A stretch of 64,000 nucleotides of DNA from Pseudocolwellia sp048296855 (GTDB lineage: Bacteria; Pseudomonadota; Gammaproteobacteria; Enterobacterales; Alteromonadaceae): NCBI GenBank assembly GCA_048296855.1, contig CP182631.1, one strand, 5' to 3'. Under the pieces are notes generated by a model. That model was not told the origin of the DNA and did no database searches. It was given only the letters and a program-made list of their open reading frames with translations. This document shows positions 1-8,187 of this stretch, in pieces (the first letter of the stretch is position 1; every line of letters begins with the position of its first letter). Both the position numbers and the translations under genes were made by a program.

Positions 1-1369
1 AACTTGAAGTTATATTATAATCCATTTGTTCAGCATGAATAAAAAACGTACCTATATTTAACGTATGCTCAAACCCACCGCCTTCTAAAGTACCAGTAAG
101 GTTAAATTCAGTACTGAAAAAACTACCATCACGTTGGCGATCTAATAACCTATTACCAAATAATAACGTATCATTAGGTACAGCTTTGCCTGTTTCAGAC
201 CATGTATAGCTAGGTGTACCATATAAATCTGTTAAAGATTGTTTAGTACCATCACCATTCACATCAAAACCATGAGCTGCATTATCGGCATAACCTGCTA
301 ACGGCTCTGGAGAATTAGCAATACCATCACCATCTAAAAAGAGGTTAAATTGATGGTCATAATCAGCTCCTTTTGCTTTAGCATTTAATGTCCAGCTATC
401 ATTTAAGTCTTTTTCAAACTCAATAGCAATTGAGCCACCAATTGTAGAAACACCATTTCTAATAGGTGATTCATAAGTACCATCTGCTGTTGGATAAGAT
501 AACTCAGCAGCAGAAACTGTTTGACCTACATAAACGGTACCACCATCATTACCTGTTAACCTTTCTCTGCTCTCTCCATCAAGAGGTAATGGTAAGAAAA
601 ACTGTACTTGATCATCGATCATTTGACCTGATATTTTGAAAAAACCATCATCAAATTCTTTAAGAATGTTACCGCGTAATTGATAACCTTTGGTAGGTAA
701 GCCTGAATCTAATGGCCCTTCGTCGTATCTATAATATCCAGACATAGCATAATATAGATTATCTTGGCTTGATAATGGTCCGCTAGTATAAAAATCGGTT
801 CTTAAACGACCATCTTCTGCAATTTCTACTTGAACGGTACTTTCTGGATCATCTGATCCCGTTTTAGAAATATAGTTAATAATACCAACTACAGAGCCAG
901 GTCCAAATAAGTTAGAGACACCACCGCCAACAAATTCAACACGTTCGATACCTATATCTGCACGATAATAAACATCTTGTGCTGAAGATGTTAGTCCAGA
1001 CTGAAATGTTGGCATACCATCAAAATTTAAAGGTGTAAATTGAAATTGCCCGCCAGAAGGTAAGCCTCGAACAAAAGCGTTAGTTGCAACTTCACCACCA
1101 CCGCCTTCAACTTTTATTCCCGGAACACTCATTAGCATATCAGCTTGGCTACTAAAACCTTTACGAGCCATATCTTCATTACTAAACCATGTAGTTTTTG
1201 CTGGAGTATCAGCTTCAGTACGCTGTACGCTTGAACCTGTTACAAGAATAACTTCAGTATTTTCTGCTGCTTTTTTCTTGTCTGCAGACACTTCTTCTGC
1301 AGCCCACGTAAATGTAGATGATGTAGCTAAAGCAACCATAATAACTTTAGATAATATATTTAATTTCAT
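1..1369 (-). CDS. TonB-dependent outer-membrane receptor, C-terminus cut by window edge
   Basis: The reading frame is open to base 1, so about 456 N-terminal codons are present and the rest of the beta-barrel lies outside. The ATG at 1369 is followed by a signal peptide (MKLNILSKVIMVALATSSTF, then TWA-A cleavage-like site). A TonB-box-like EVILVTGS follows, then a plug domain with the usual motifs (SVPGIKVEG, FVRGLPSGG, GPGSVVGIINYI) and aromatic-rich barrel strands. Such receptors import oligosaccharides, siderophores or other large ligands across the outer membrane with TonB-ExbB-ExbD energy. It is divergent from the GH63/fructokinase/isomerase operon, which suggests a glycoside ligand, but the sequence alone does not fix the substrate. 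The product is secure; the ligand is inference. Confidence 0.93.
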   Translation of the reverse strand, partial: MKLNILSKVIMVALATSSTFTWAAEEVSADKKKAAENTEVILVTGSSVQRTEADTPAKTTWFSNEDMARKGFSSQADMLMSVPGIKVEGGGGEVATNAFVRGLPSGGQFQFTPLNFDGMPTFQSGLTSSAQDVYYRADIGIERVEFVGGGVSNLFGPGSVVGIINYISKTGSDDPESTVQVEIAEDGRLRTDFYTSGPLSSQDNLYYAMSGYYRYDEGPLDSGLPTKGYQLRGNILKEFDDGFFKISGQMIDDQVQFFLPLPLDGESRERLTGNDGGTVYVGQTVSAAELSYPTADGTYESPIRNGVSTIGGSIAIEFEKDLNDSWTLNAKAKGADYDHQFNLFLDGDGIANSPEPLAGYADNAAHGFDVNGDGTKQSLTDLYGTPSYTWSETGKAVPNDTLLFGNRLLDRQRDGSFFSTEFNLTGTLEGGGFEHTLNIGTFFIHAEQMDYNITSS

Positions 1370-1661
1370 TTCTTACTTCCCCGTATAACATGTTGATATT
1401 TAATTGTTTTAAAATTCATGTCCAGTTATTAATAAACAAAATGTTTGCAGTTAACTCAATTTAATATAGTTCATTTCACGATAAATTCTATCTTAGATTT
1501 TAGTTAACCTATTTTTTGCTTGTTTACTAATTACTCACTACAGTAAAACATATAGTTTTTTTCATTTCAACCCAAAATAGGTTTTATTTATCTTGATATC
1601 GAGTTCGATTTAATGATTTAATACCCATAACGAGTTATTTATATTTAGAGAGAGTATAAAA
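1370..1661. promoter_or_regulatory. Divergent regulatory region between receptor and mannoside operon
   Basis: AT-rich region that must hold promoters for both the TonB receptor and the GH63 operon. It carries an inverted pair, AACCTATTTT at 1506-1515 and AAAATAGGTT at 1574-1583, 68 bases apart, which could be two half-sites or two copies of an operator in opposite orientation. The left copy sits in TTAGTTAACC, and a similar TTAGTTAACC string recurs in the AraC/SemiSWEET intergenic region near 7413. The link to the nearby ROK or AraC regulator is inference. Confidence 0.4.
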
Positions 1662-2930
1662 ATGACAGATAAAAATGCATTAATAGAGCAAGCAAAAAAT
1701 ATTTTAAAACGGAACGATGTAGACGGTTACACAGTGCCTACACATGACTTATATCCCTTTCAGTGGAATTGGGATGCCGCTATTACCGCCTTAGGATGGA
1801 TGAAATTTGATGAAAGCCGTGCATGGCTAGAAATAGAAATGCTATTAAAAGGTCAATGGGATAATGGCATGGTGCCACATATTATTTTTCATAAGCCTGT
1901 AGATACCTATTTCCCAGGACCAGATGTTTGGGGGGTTAAAAATGAGATCCCAACAACGGCAATATCACAACCTCCTGTACTTGTTAGTATAGTTAAAATT
2001 ATGGTTGAGCAAGCAACTGACAAAGCCCTAGCTGAAAGCAAGTTAGCTGAAATGTTACCTAAACTTATTGCCTATCATCAATGGTGGTACAACGACCGAG
2101 ATCCCGAAAACACAGGCCTTGTTGTGAGCTATCATCCATGGGAATCGGGTATGGATAACAGCCCAGCTTGGGATGAAAGTTTAGCTGCCGTACCTCCGGT
2201 AAACTATACCTATAAACGTAAAGATCTCGATCATGTTGATTCAGACGAACGACCTCATGCAGAACAGTATGACCGCTACCTTTACCTTGTTGATTTTTTC
2301 AAAGAATCAAACTTTGACAGTGAAATCATTTATAAAAATTGTCCATATAAAGTCAATGACTTAGGTATCATTACAATACTACACAAAGCCACTAAAGATC
2401 TTATTTCTCTTTGTAAAAAATCAAACTCAAACGAGCAAGAAGTGACTTGGTTTAATGAGCAATTGGCATTAACAGAAAAAGGGATTAATACCCTTTGGAG
2501 CAATGAACATAACAGCTTCTTGAATAAAGATGTTATCACTCAAAAATTATCTCCTGTGTTAACCACCGGAACCATGCTCGTTATTTATGCTGAACTTGCT
2601 TCAACCGAACAAATGAATGTTCTGAAGCCTTTATTAAATGACTGGTTAAACGAAACTAAATATTGTATGTCTTCAACCTATGCTAAATGTGAAGCGTTTG
2701 AGCCACAAAGATATTGGCGCGGTCCAGTATGGTTACATATTAACTGGATGATCGCATTAGGCGCTGACAGCTATGGCTTAACCGAAGAAAGCGCACAATT
2801 AAAAGCAGAATCAGAAGAGCTATTAGTAGAGTTTGGTTACTTCGAATATTTCAATAGTAAAACAGGTGTAGGCTGTGGCGGTGACGATTTTTCGTGGACT
2901 GCAGCAATCGCATTACATTGGTTTTTATAA
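1662..2930 (+). CDS. GH63-family glycosidase, mannosylglycerate hydrolase-like
   Basis: A 422-residue protein without signal peptide, hence cytoplasmic. It has the (alpha/alpha)6 GH63 signature near the N-terminus (QWNWDAAITALG) and ends with FSWTAA as in the compact bacterial GH63 enzymes. Its length matches mannosylglycerate hydrolases (about 420 residues) rather than the much larger eukaryotic processing glucosidase I. Candidate catalytic carboxylates by position are Asp165 (in ESGMDNSPAWD) and Glu395 (in FEYFNSKTG), which correspond to the general acid/base pair reported for the Thermus enzyme. The predicted reaction releases mannose (or glucose) from a glycerate or other alpha-glycoside. 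It heads an operon with a fructokinase (21-base gap) and a mannose isomerase, which favours a mannoside. Family secure; substrate inferred. Confidence 0.8.
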   Translation: MTDKNALIEQAKNILKRNDVDGYTVPTHDLYPFQWNWDAAITALGWMKFDESRAWLEIEMLLKGQWDNGMVPHIIFHKPVDTYFPGPDVWGVKNEIPTTAISQPPVLVSIVKIMVEQATDKALAESKLAEMLPKLIAYHQWWYNDRDPENTGLVVSYHPWESGMDNSPAWDESLAAVPPVNYTYKRKDLDHVDSDERPHAEQYDRYLYLVDFFKESNFDSEIIYKNCPYKVNDLGIITILHKATKDLISLCKKSNSNEQEVTWFNEQLALTEKGINTLWSNEHNSFLNKDVITQKLSPVLTTGTMLVIYAELASTEQMNVLKPLLNDWLNETKYCMSSTYAKCEAFEPQRYWRGPVWLHINWMIALGADSYGLTEESAQLKAESEELLVEFGYFEYFNSKTGVGCGGDDFSWTAAIALHWFL

Positions 2931-2951
2931 AGTATAAAGAGAGATAGACTA

Positions 2952-3944
2952 ATGAAATCAGTCATTTGTTTTGGTGAAGCCCTTATCGATTTTTTAAATA
3001 CTAATCGATTTGAAGAAAAGCCTTTATGGTTAAATGAGTTTCGACAATACCCCGGCGGCGCGCCAGCAAATGTTGCTGTAGCCATAGCAAGGTTAGGTGG
3101 AACATCTTTATTTGCAGGACAAGTAGGTAAAGACAGTTTCGGTGATTTTTTAGAGCAAGCACTTACTTGTTATCAAGTAGACACTCGATTAATGAGCCGT
3201 CACCCCACTGCAAAAACAGCACTTGCGTTTGTTACACTCGATGAAGAAGGTGATAGAAGTTTTACCTTTTTCAGAGAAGCTACAGCTGACTTATTGTTTA
3301 AACCTTCTCAAGTAGATGAAAACTGGTTTACTCACTCTTCTATCTTTCATTTTTGTAGTAATACGTTAACCAATGCAGATATTACCGAAACCACACAATT
3401 TGCAGTAACTATGGCGAAAACAAAAGGACTAACCATTAGTTTCGATGTTAATTTACGCCATAATTTATGGCTAAATGAATCGGTAAACATTGAACGTGTT
3501 AATGCCTTAGCTGAACAGGCTCATGTATTAAAATACTCAAAAGACGAATTAGATTTCCTCGCCCAAGGAAAGCAAAAAGCTTATATCAACAAATTAATCA
3601 CCCAAGGTGTAATGCTGGTGCTTGTAACTGATGGCCCTGATACCATTCATTACTATAGTAGTACTTGTGCTGGAACGGTTAATCCACCATGTGTAAATGC
3701 TGTAGATACTACCGCAGGTGGGGATGCCTTTATTGGCGGCTTTTTATTTGGTTTAAACAAAATTAGCCAAACAAGCTCAACTAAACAACATCTAACTTCA
3801 GTAAACTCAATCATTCCTTTAATCAACTTTGCAGCAGCTTGTGGTGCGCATGCCGTTACTAAACCCGGCGCATTCCCAGCACTCCCAATATTTGATGATG
3901 TATCTTCAAGTTGGCAATTAAACTCATTCGATAATAAATCGTAA
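2952..3944 (+). CDS. PfkB-family carbohydrate kinase, probable fructokinase
   Basis: A 330-residue ribokinase/PfkB-fold sugar kinase. The first signature is GGAPANVAVAIARLGG (about residues 36-51) and the second is DTTAGGDAF with the catalytic base Asp258; the usual order GAGD is AGGD here, a tolerated variant. The N-terminal ICFGEALIDF is typical of bacterial fructokinases. It would phosphorylate fructose to fructose-6-phosphate with ATP in the cytoplasm. It sits 21 bases after the GH63 gene and 15 bases before the isomerase gene, so the three are one operon. An AGAGA-rich ribosome-binding stretch precedes the ATG. Other hexoses cannot be excluded, but the adjacent mannose isomerase makes fructose the sensible substrate. 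Confidence 0.88.
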   Translation: MKSVICFGEALIDFLNTNRFEEKPLWLNEFRQYPGGAPANVAVAIARLGGTSLFAGQVGKDSFGDFLEQALTCYQVDTRLMSRHPTAKTALAFVTLDEEGDRSFTFFREATADLLFKPSQVDENWFTHSSIFHFCSNTLTNADITETTQFAVTMAKTKGLTISFDVNLRHNLWLNESVNIERVNALAEQAHVLKYSKDELDFLAQGKQKAYINKLITQGVMLVLVTDGPDTIHYYSSTCAGTVNPPCVNAVDTTAGGDAFIGGFLFGLNKISQTSSTKQHLTSVNSIIPLINFAAACGAHAVTKPGAFPALPIFDDVSSSWQLNSFDNKS

Positions 3945-3959
3945 ATAAAAAGGCCGAAT

Positions 3960-5135
3960 ATGAATTTTTATAGCTCTGAATTTTTAACACAACATAGCCA
4001 ATCTATTCTTGATTTTTATGACAATAGTGTTGTTGATCAAACTGGCGGTTATTATCAAAATTTTTATGATAATGGCGAAGTTTTTAATGGGGGTTTTCGC
4101 CAATTAGTCAGTAGTACACGTATTATTGTTAACTATGCTATGGCAGGAATAGCCTTTAATAAACCAGAATACTTTACGATTGCAAAGCATGGTCTTGATT
4201 ACCTAGAACAAATACATTGGCAAGAAAAAAGCCAAACCTATGCATGGACTTTAGAAAATCATCAGCCTCTTGATATGACACAACAAGCCTATGGTTACGC
4301 ATTTGTTTTATTAGCCTATGCCGCTGCTAAAAAAGCCAATATTATAACAACCGATGAGCCATTATTAAAAACTTATCAGTTATTAGAGCAACGCTTTTGG
4401 CAACCTGAATTTGGTTTATACGCCGATGAAATTAACATGCATGGAGAGCTGAATGACTATCGTGGCCAAAATGCCAATATGCATTTATGTGAAGCTATGA
4501 TTGCCGCTTATGAAGCAACCCATAATAATTTATTTTTAGACAGAGCTTTTCTCATTGCTGAAAATATAGCTCAACGTCAAGCAAGTTATACCAATGGTTT
4601 AATTTGGGAGCATTATAAAACCGACTTTTCTCCTGATTGGGAATACAACAAAAATGATCCTAAAAACTTATATCGTCCTTGGGGATTTCAGCCAGGTCAT
4701 CAAACCGAATGGACAAAGCTATTATTAATGCTTAACCGTCACAAACCGACTGCTTGGTTAGTTGACACAGCAAAAGTATTATTCGATAAAGCGATGGATG
4801 TTGCATGGGATGAAACTCACGGCGGACTTATTTACGGTTTTGATCCTCAAGGAAATTGGTGCGACGACGACAAATACTTTTGGGTACAAGCAGAAAGCTT
4901 TGCCGCTGCCGCCATGTTACATAAAGCAACAGGTGAAGAAATCTATTTAACTCATTACAATAAACTGTGGCAATATAGCTGGGATCACATGATCGATCAT
5001 ACCTATGGCGCATGGTTTAGAGTGTTAACGCGTGATAATAAAAAAATGTCTGATGAAAAAAGTAGCGCTGGTGCAAAATGCGACTACCACACGTTAGGCG
5101 CTTGTTTAGAAGTATTAAGAACAATAACACCCTAA
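3960..5135 (+). CDS. AGE-family isomerase, probable D-mannose isomerase
   Basis: A 391-residue member of the N-acylglucosamine 2-epimerase/mannose isomerase/YihS family, an (alpha/alpha)6 barrel. Conserved blocks include GQNANMHLCEAMIAAYEA, GHQTEW, and the C-terminal YHTLGACLEVL with the catalytic-type His. Such enzymes interconvert mannose and fructose (mannose isomerase), or epimerise glucose or N-acylglucosamine. No N-acetylmannosamine or sialic-acid genes are present and a fructokinase lies immediately upstream, so mannose to fructose is the most likely reaction. It is the last gene of the operon; a nested inverted repeat follows at 5148-5207. The subfamily call is from context and general similarity. 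Confidence 0.85.
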   Translation: MNFYSSEFLTQHSQSILDFYDNSVVDQTGGYYQNFYDNGEVFNGGFRQLVSSTRIIVNYAMAGIAFNKPEYFTIAKHGLDYLEQIHWQEKSQTYAWTLENHQPLDMTQQAYGYAFVLLAYAAAKKANIITTDEPLLKTYQLLEQRFWQPEFGLYADEINMHGELNDYRGQNANMHLCEAMIAAYEATHNNLFLDRAFLIAENIAQRQASYTNGLIWEHYKTDFSPDWEYNKNDPKNLYRPWGFQPGHQTEWTKLLLMLNRHKPTAWLVDTAKVLFDKAMDVAWDETHGGLIYGFDPQGNWCDDDKYFWVQAESFAAAAMLHKATGEEIYLTHYNKLWQYSWDHMIDHTYGAWFRVLTRDNKKMSDEKSSAGAKCDYHTLGACLEVLRTITP

Positions 5136-5147
5136 TGTTAAAAATAC

Positions 5148-5207
5148 TTGTTATCTCAATATGCGTGTTACCTAAAGCACGCATATTAATAATTCAGTAG
5201 ATAACAA
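5148..5207. repeat. Nested inverted repeat between isomerase and ROK genes
   Basis: Outer arms TTGTTATCT (5148-5156) and AGATAACAA (5199-5207) enclose inner arms AATATGCGTG (5158-5167) and CACGCATATT (5178-5187) with a 10-base loop. There is no clear T-run after it, so it may be a factor-independent structure, an operator pair for the following ROK regulator, or a terminator without a strong tract. All arms are exact matches. Confidence 0.5.
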
Positions 5208-5306
5208 TATCTGATTAAACAAAACAAACCACCAAAGGTTTTAACTTATTCTAAAAAAGATGTTTTAATAACTGCCTGTTACATAATATAAATTTTGGTT
5301 ACTTGA

Positions 5307-6464
5307 ATGCTAGCGTACAATGATAAAGGTTTACTTAGGTCTGGCTTTACTCTAGGCAAAGGAGATAAGCTTTTTCAACATAATGAGCGTGCAATATTAA
5401 AGCACGTTTTTTGGAATAAAAATGTCACCCAAAGCCAAATAGCAGAAGTGACTAAAATACCACAACAAACCATGTCTCGTATGGTTAAATCTCTTATTGA
5501 TCTAGGCGCATTAAATCAAACTGATACCATCAGCTCTTCATCTCGCGGTAAACCAGGTACGAACTTAGAACCTAATCCTAATTACGCATATACCTTTGGT
5601 CTTTCTATTTTATTAAATGCAATAGCCATTACCGTGATGAACTTTAAAGGTGAAGTGGTAGGTACACAATTAATAGAAATGGAAGACATGAGTATAAAAC
5701 ACGTATTAAAAAACGTGAGTCTATTAATTGATGAATTATCGTTAAAGTATGAAATTCCGTATGAACGCATATTAGGTATGGGCGTAGGAATATCAGGATT
5801 TTTTAGTTCTATGGATGGAAAAATGAACACTCACCATGCATTAGAAGAATGGGCGCAAATTAACATAGCCAAAATAGTAGCAGATACTTTTAACCTACCT
5901 ACATGGGTAGTGAACGATGGTACAGGCGCTGCTGCAGGAGAAGGTATTGTAGGAAAAGGCAAAGAATATAAAAACTTTGTTTACTTATTTATTTCTTCGG
6001 CTTTTGGTGGTGGGTTAATTAACAATCTCGATATACTAAAAGGCACATATGGTAATGCTGGAGAGATAGGTGACATGCTGCCTCCTAAACTCTATAGCCA
6101 CCCTAACTTAGAACTATTTCGCCGTATTTTACTTAAAAATGGCATTGAGATGCCGTCTATTTATAGCTTAAACGAAACTTACGATCCCCAATGGCCAGGT
6201 GTAGATGAATGGATATATAAAGTACAAGACTCGTTTGATCTAGTTGCAACCTGTAGCTCTGCCCTATTAGATACTCAAGCCATTATTATTGGTGGGCATA
6301 TCCCGAAACAACTCGCTGAAAAAATAATTCCCCGCATTGATGTTTATGCTCAGTTTCGTCGCGGAGAAAAAAGACCGCAACCTAAAATTGTATGTGCCGA
6401 AGTTGTTACTAACCCTGTAGCTGTAGGTGCTGCAACACTCCCATTACGTGATTGGTGTTTTTAA
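5307..6464 (+). CDS. ROK-family transcriptional regulator with N-terminal HTH
   Basis: A 385-residue protein with a MarR-like winged helix at about residues 25-80 (VTQSQIAEVTKIPQQTMSRM) followed by an actin-like ROK domain with GVGISGFF and VVNDGTGAAAGEG. Such proteins are sugar-responsive repressors like NagC, Mlc and XylR. The canonical ROK zinc motif (CGCGxxGCxE) is missing; the corresponding region reads GNAGEIGDMLPP, so this is a metal-free or divergent member. It follows the mannoside operon by 171 bases on the same strand and is the natural candidate regulator of it, sensing mannose, fructose or a phosphorylated form. The ATG at 5307 lacks a strong ribosome-binding site. The effector and operator are unknown. 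Confidence 0.88.
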   Translation: MLAYNDKGLLRSGFTLGKGDKLFQHNERAILKHVFWNKNVTQSQIAEVTKIPQQTMSRMVKSLIDLGALNQTDTISSSSRGKPGTNLEPNPNYAYTFGLSILLNAIAITVMNFKGEVVGTQLIEMEDMSIKHVLKNVSLLIDELSLKYEIPYERILGMGVGISGFFSSMDGKMNTHHALEEWAQINIAKIVADTFNLPTWVVNDGTGAAAGEGIVGKGKEYKNFVYLFISSAFGGGLINNLDILKGTYGNAGEIGDMLPPKLYSHPNLELFRRILLKNGIEMPSIYSLNETYDPQWPGVDEWIYKVQDSFDLVATCSSALLDTQAIIIGGHIPKQLAEKIIPRIDVYAQFRRGEKRPQPKIVCAEVVTNPVAVGAATLPLRDWCF

Positions 6465-6471
6465 GTTAAAC

Positions 6472-6487
6472 AACCCGCATTCGGGTT
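6472..6487. terminator. Small hairpin between convergent ROK and AraC genes
   Basis: AACCCG (6472-6477), loop CATT, CGGGTT (6482-6487), flanked by AT-rich sequence. The stem is only six base pairs and overlaps the AraC-gene stop codon. It may work as a short bidirectional terminator. Confidence 0.4.
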
Positions 6488-7316
6488 AAATAAGATCAGT
6501 TTTCCTAAATAATCCTGGGGGCAAACCAATTGATTTTTTGAAACGTTTTGAAAAATTAAAAACATCTTTGTAACCCACTTGTTCCGCTATTTGTTCAATT
6601 GACCACGTGGTATTTTTTAATAAATACTTTGCCCGCTCCATACGTAAAAAGATCAAATGCTGGATAGGACTCCTCGTAAAATGTTTTTGAAATAGTCGAT
6701 ATAAATGTGGCGATGAGTAATGAATAATCTTCCCCATATCTTCAACAGTCCAATTGAAATGAAGTTTTTTTTCAATATCTCGTATAAGTTGAGCAAGTTT
6801 TTGATGATCAGATGCACCTAAAGACTCTGCACATAAGGTTTCGTCTAAATAGTATTCAAGCTGTTTAACTGAAGGCTGTCGTAAAATACTGGAACGTTCG
6901 TAATAAATAAAACTTAATATATGAAAAATTTGCCTACCGCTTTCACACAATGCGACCGAAGGTCTATTCTCACATAACGTTCTCCAATGTAAGCAATCGT
7001 TTAAATCAAACCATACCATCGAAAAACTTTCACACTGTAACTCTATTAAAAAAGGTTTATGAGCAGGAAGCGTAACTAAATGGCCTTTATCAATGGTTTG
7101 TTGACCTTTTTCAGTGTGTAGCTCTAATGAACCATCAACAACATAAAAGATGGTATGGCACATAGGATCTGCCCTACCCACACAATACTTACCTGATAAA
7201 AATGAAACGCCACACAACTTAATTTCAAGCTTGTCTAACTCAGGCACTTTATTACACTCAACAAAGCGTTCATTGCATTCTGGGCCAATTTCTAATACAT
7301 CTAACCATTCGGCCAT
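6486..7316 (-). CDS. AraC-family transcriptional regulator
   Basis: A 276-residue regulator with a cupin-like sensory N-terminus (about residues 35-110, including GKYCVGRADPMCHTIFYVVD) and two AraC-type HTH motifs at the C-terminus (MGKIIHYSSPHLYRLFQKHF and IEQIAEQVGYKDVFNFSKRF, then KKSIGLPPGLFR). The start was set to the ATG at 7316 because AAAGGAG lies six bases before it; an extension to a TTG at 7337 would place that ribosome-binding site inside the coding region. It is convergent with the ROK gene and divergent from the SemiSWEET gene. It probably activates sugar genes in the neighbourhood; its ligand is unknown. Confidence 0.92.
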   Translation of the reverse strand: MAEWLDVLEIGPECNERFVECNKVPELDKLEIKLCGVSFLSGKYCVGRADPMCHTIFYVVDGSLELHTEKGQQTIDKGHLVTLPAHKPFLIELQCESFSMVWFDLNDCLHWRTLCENRPSVALCESGRQIFHILSFIYYERSSILRQPSVKQLEYYLDETLCAESLGASDHQKLAQLIRDIEKKLHFNWTVEDMGKIIHYSSPHLYRLFQKHFTRSPIQHLIFLRMERAKYLLKNTTWSIEQIAEQVGYKDVFNFSKRFKKSIGLPPGLFRKTDLI

Positions 7317-7474
7317 ACATGCTCCTTTTTCGAACAATGATAGTTTTGGATAAATATAAGATAGATTCCCCCATAAAACAATAATCCATTACATATTAAA
7401 ATAGCATCAGTAGTTAGTTAACCCACTAACAAGTTTTTACTTAGTAAGATATATTTTTATTTGAGGAGTCACTT
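7317..7474. promoter_or_regulatory. Divergent AraC/SemiSWEET regulatory region
   Basis: Short intergenic region that must contain both promoters. It includes the inverted repeat GTTAGT-6-ACTAAC around 7413-7431, embedded in TTAGTTAACC, a string also seen upstream of the GH63 operon. A strong GAGGAG precedes the SemiSWEET start. Confidence 0.35.
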
Positions 7475-7771
7475 ATGACCAACATTGAAATCTTAGGATT
7501 TACATCAGCATTTTTAACAACATTTTCTTTTCTTCCTCAAGCAATACAAGTGATAAAAACACGTGATACTGCATCGTTGTCTTTAGCTATGTATAGTATT
7601 TTTACGGTAGGTGTTGGTTTTTGGTTAGTATATGGAATAATTAAAGAAGACAGTGCCATGATAGTTGCTAACATGATCACTTTTATTTTATCTTCTATAA
7701 TATTATCAATAAAAGTATATAACGATTTACAGGTTAAACGTCATACAGAGCCCTTGACTGAATCTATATAA
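7475..7771 (+). CDS. SemiSWEET-type PQ-loop sugar transporter
   Basis: A 98-residue protein with three predicted membrane helices (about residues 5-25, 38-58 and 64-86) and the PQ motif in FLPQAIQVIKTRDTASLS. This is the triple-helix-bundle unit of bacterial SemiSWEETs, which dimerise and move sugars such as glucose or sucrose down their gradient through the inner membrane. GAGGAG lies a few bases before the ATG. It is the only inner-membrane sugar carrier in the mannoside region, so it may supply the cytoplasmic GH63, isomerase and kinase. The family is clear; its cargo is not shown by the sequence. Confidence 0.9.
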   Translation: MTNIEILGFTSAFLTTFSFLPQAIQVIKTRDTASLSLAMYSIFTVGVGFWLVYGIIKEDSAMIVANMITFILSSIILSIKVYNDLQVKRHTEPLTESI

Positions 7772-7780
7772 TGATCACAG

Positions 7781-7814
7781 ATTAAGGTAATAACCTTATG
7801 TTTATTACCTTAAT
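7781..7814. terminator. Hairpin terminator after SemiSWEET gene
   Basis: A perfect 13-bp stem, ATTAAGGTAATAA (7781-7793) pairing with 7802-7814 across an 8-base loop. It shares the core GGTAATAA with hairpins at 18624, 35782 and 41288. The rest of the 416-base gap (7772-8187) shows no other gene or clear structure. Confidence 0.65.
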
Positions 7815-8187
7815 TAACCCCTTCTAACCATACTATTCATTTTCTATTCATCACGTACAAGTCACAAAACTAAAAAACTCCCCCACTAAATTTAAGTTAT
7901 TCATTTTTTGTGCAAATTAAAAAATAGATACTATAGTTTTTAATAATTAGGAATAAATAACCTAACGCGGTTTAAAATTTTTTAATAAATTGAAATACGT
8001 AATATTCTTTCAACTGATGATCTAACTTGATAATTTTTCTTACTTCAAAAAAATTTCGCGTCCGTAGCGGGTCTATTGCAAATAAATTTAACGATGAAGT
8101 TAGCAAAATAGTTACTAGAAAACATTTATTAAACCGAGCTGAGATTTAATAGTACTAACCTTCTACTATAGTTAATAAGGAATTTAC

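Noticed and set aside
7317..7337. TTG start for the AraC-family regulator
   Set aside because: The ribosome-binding site AAAGGAG lies within this stretch and fits the ATG at 7316.
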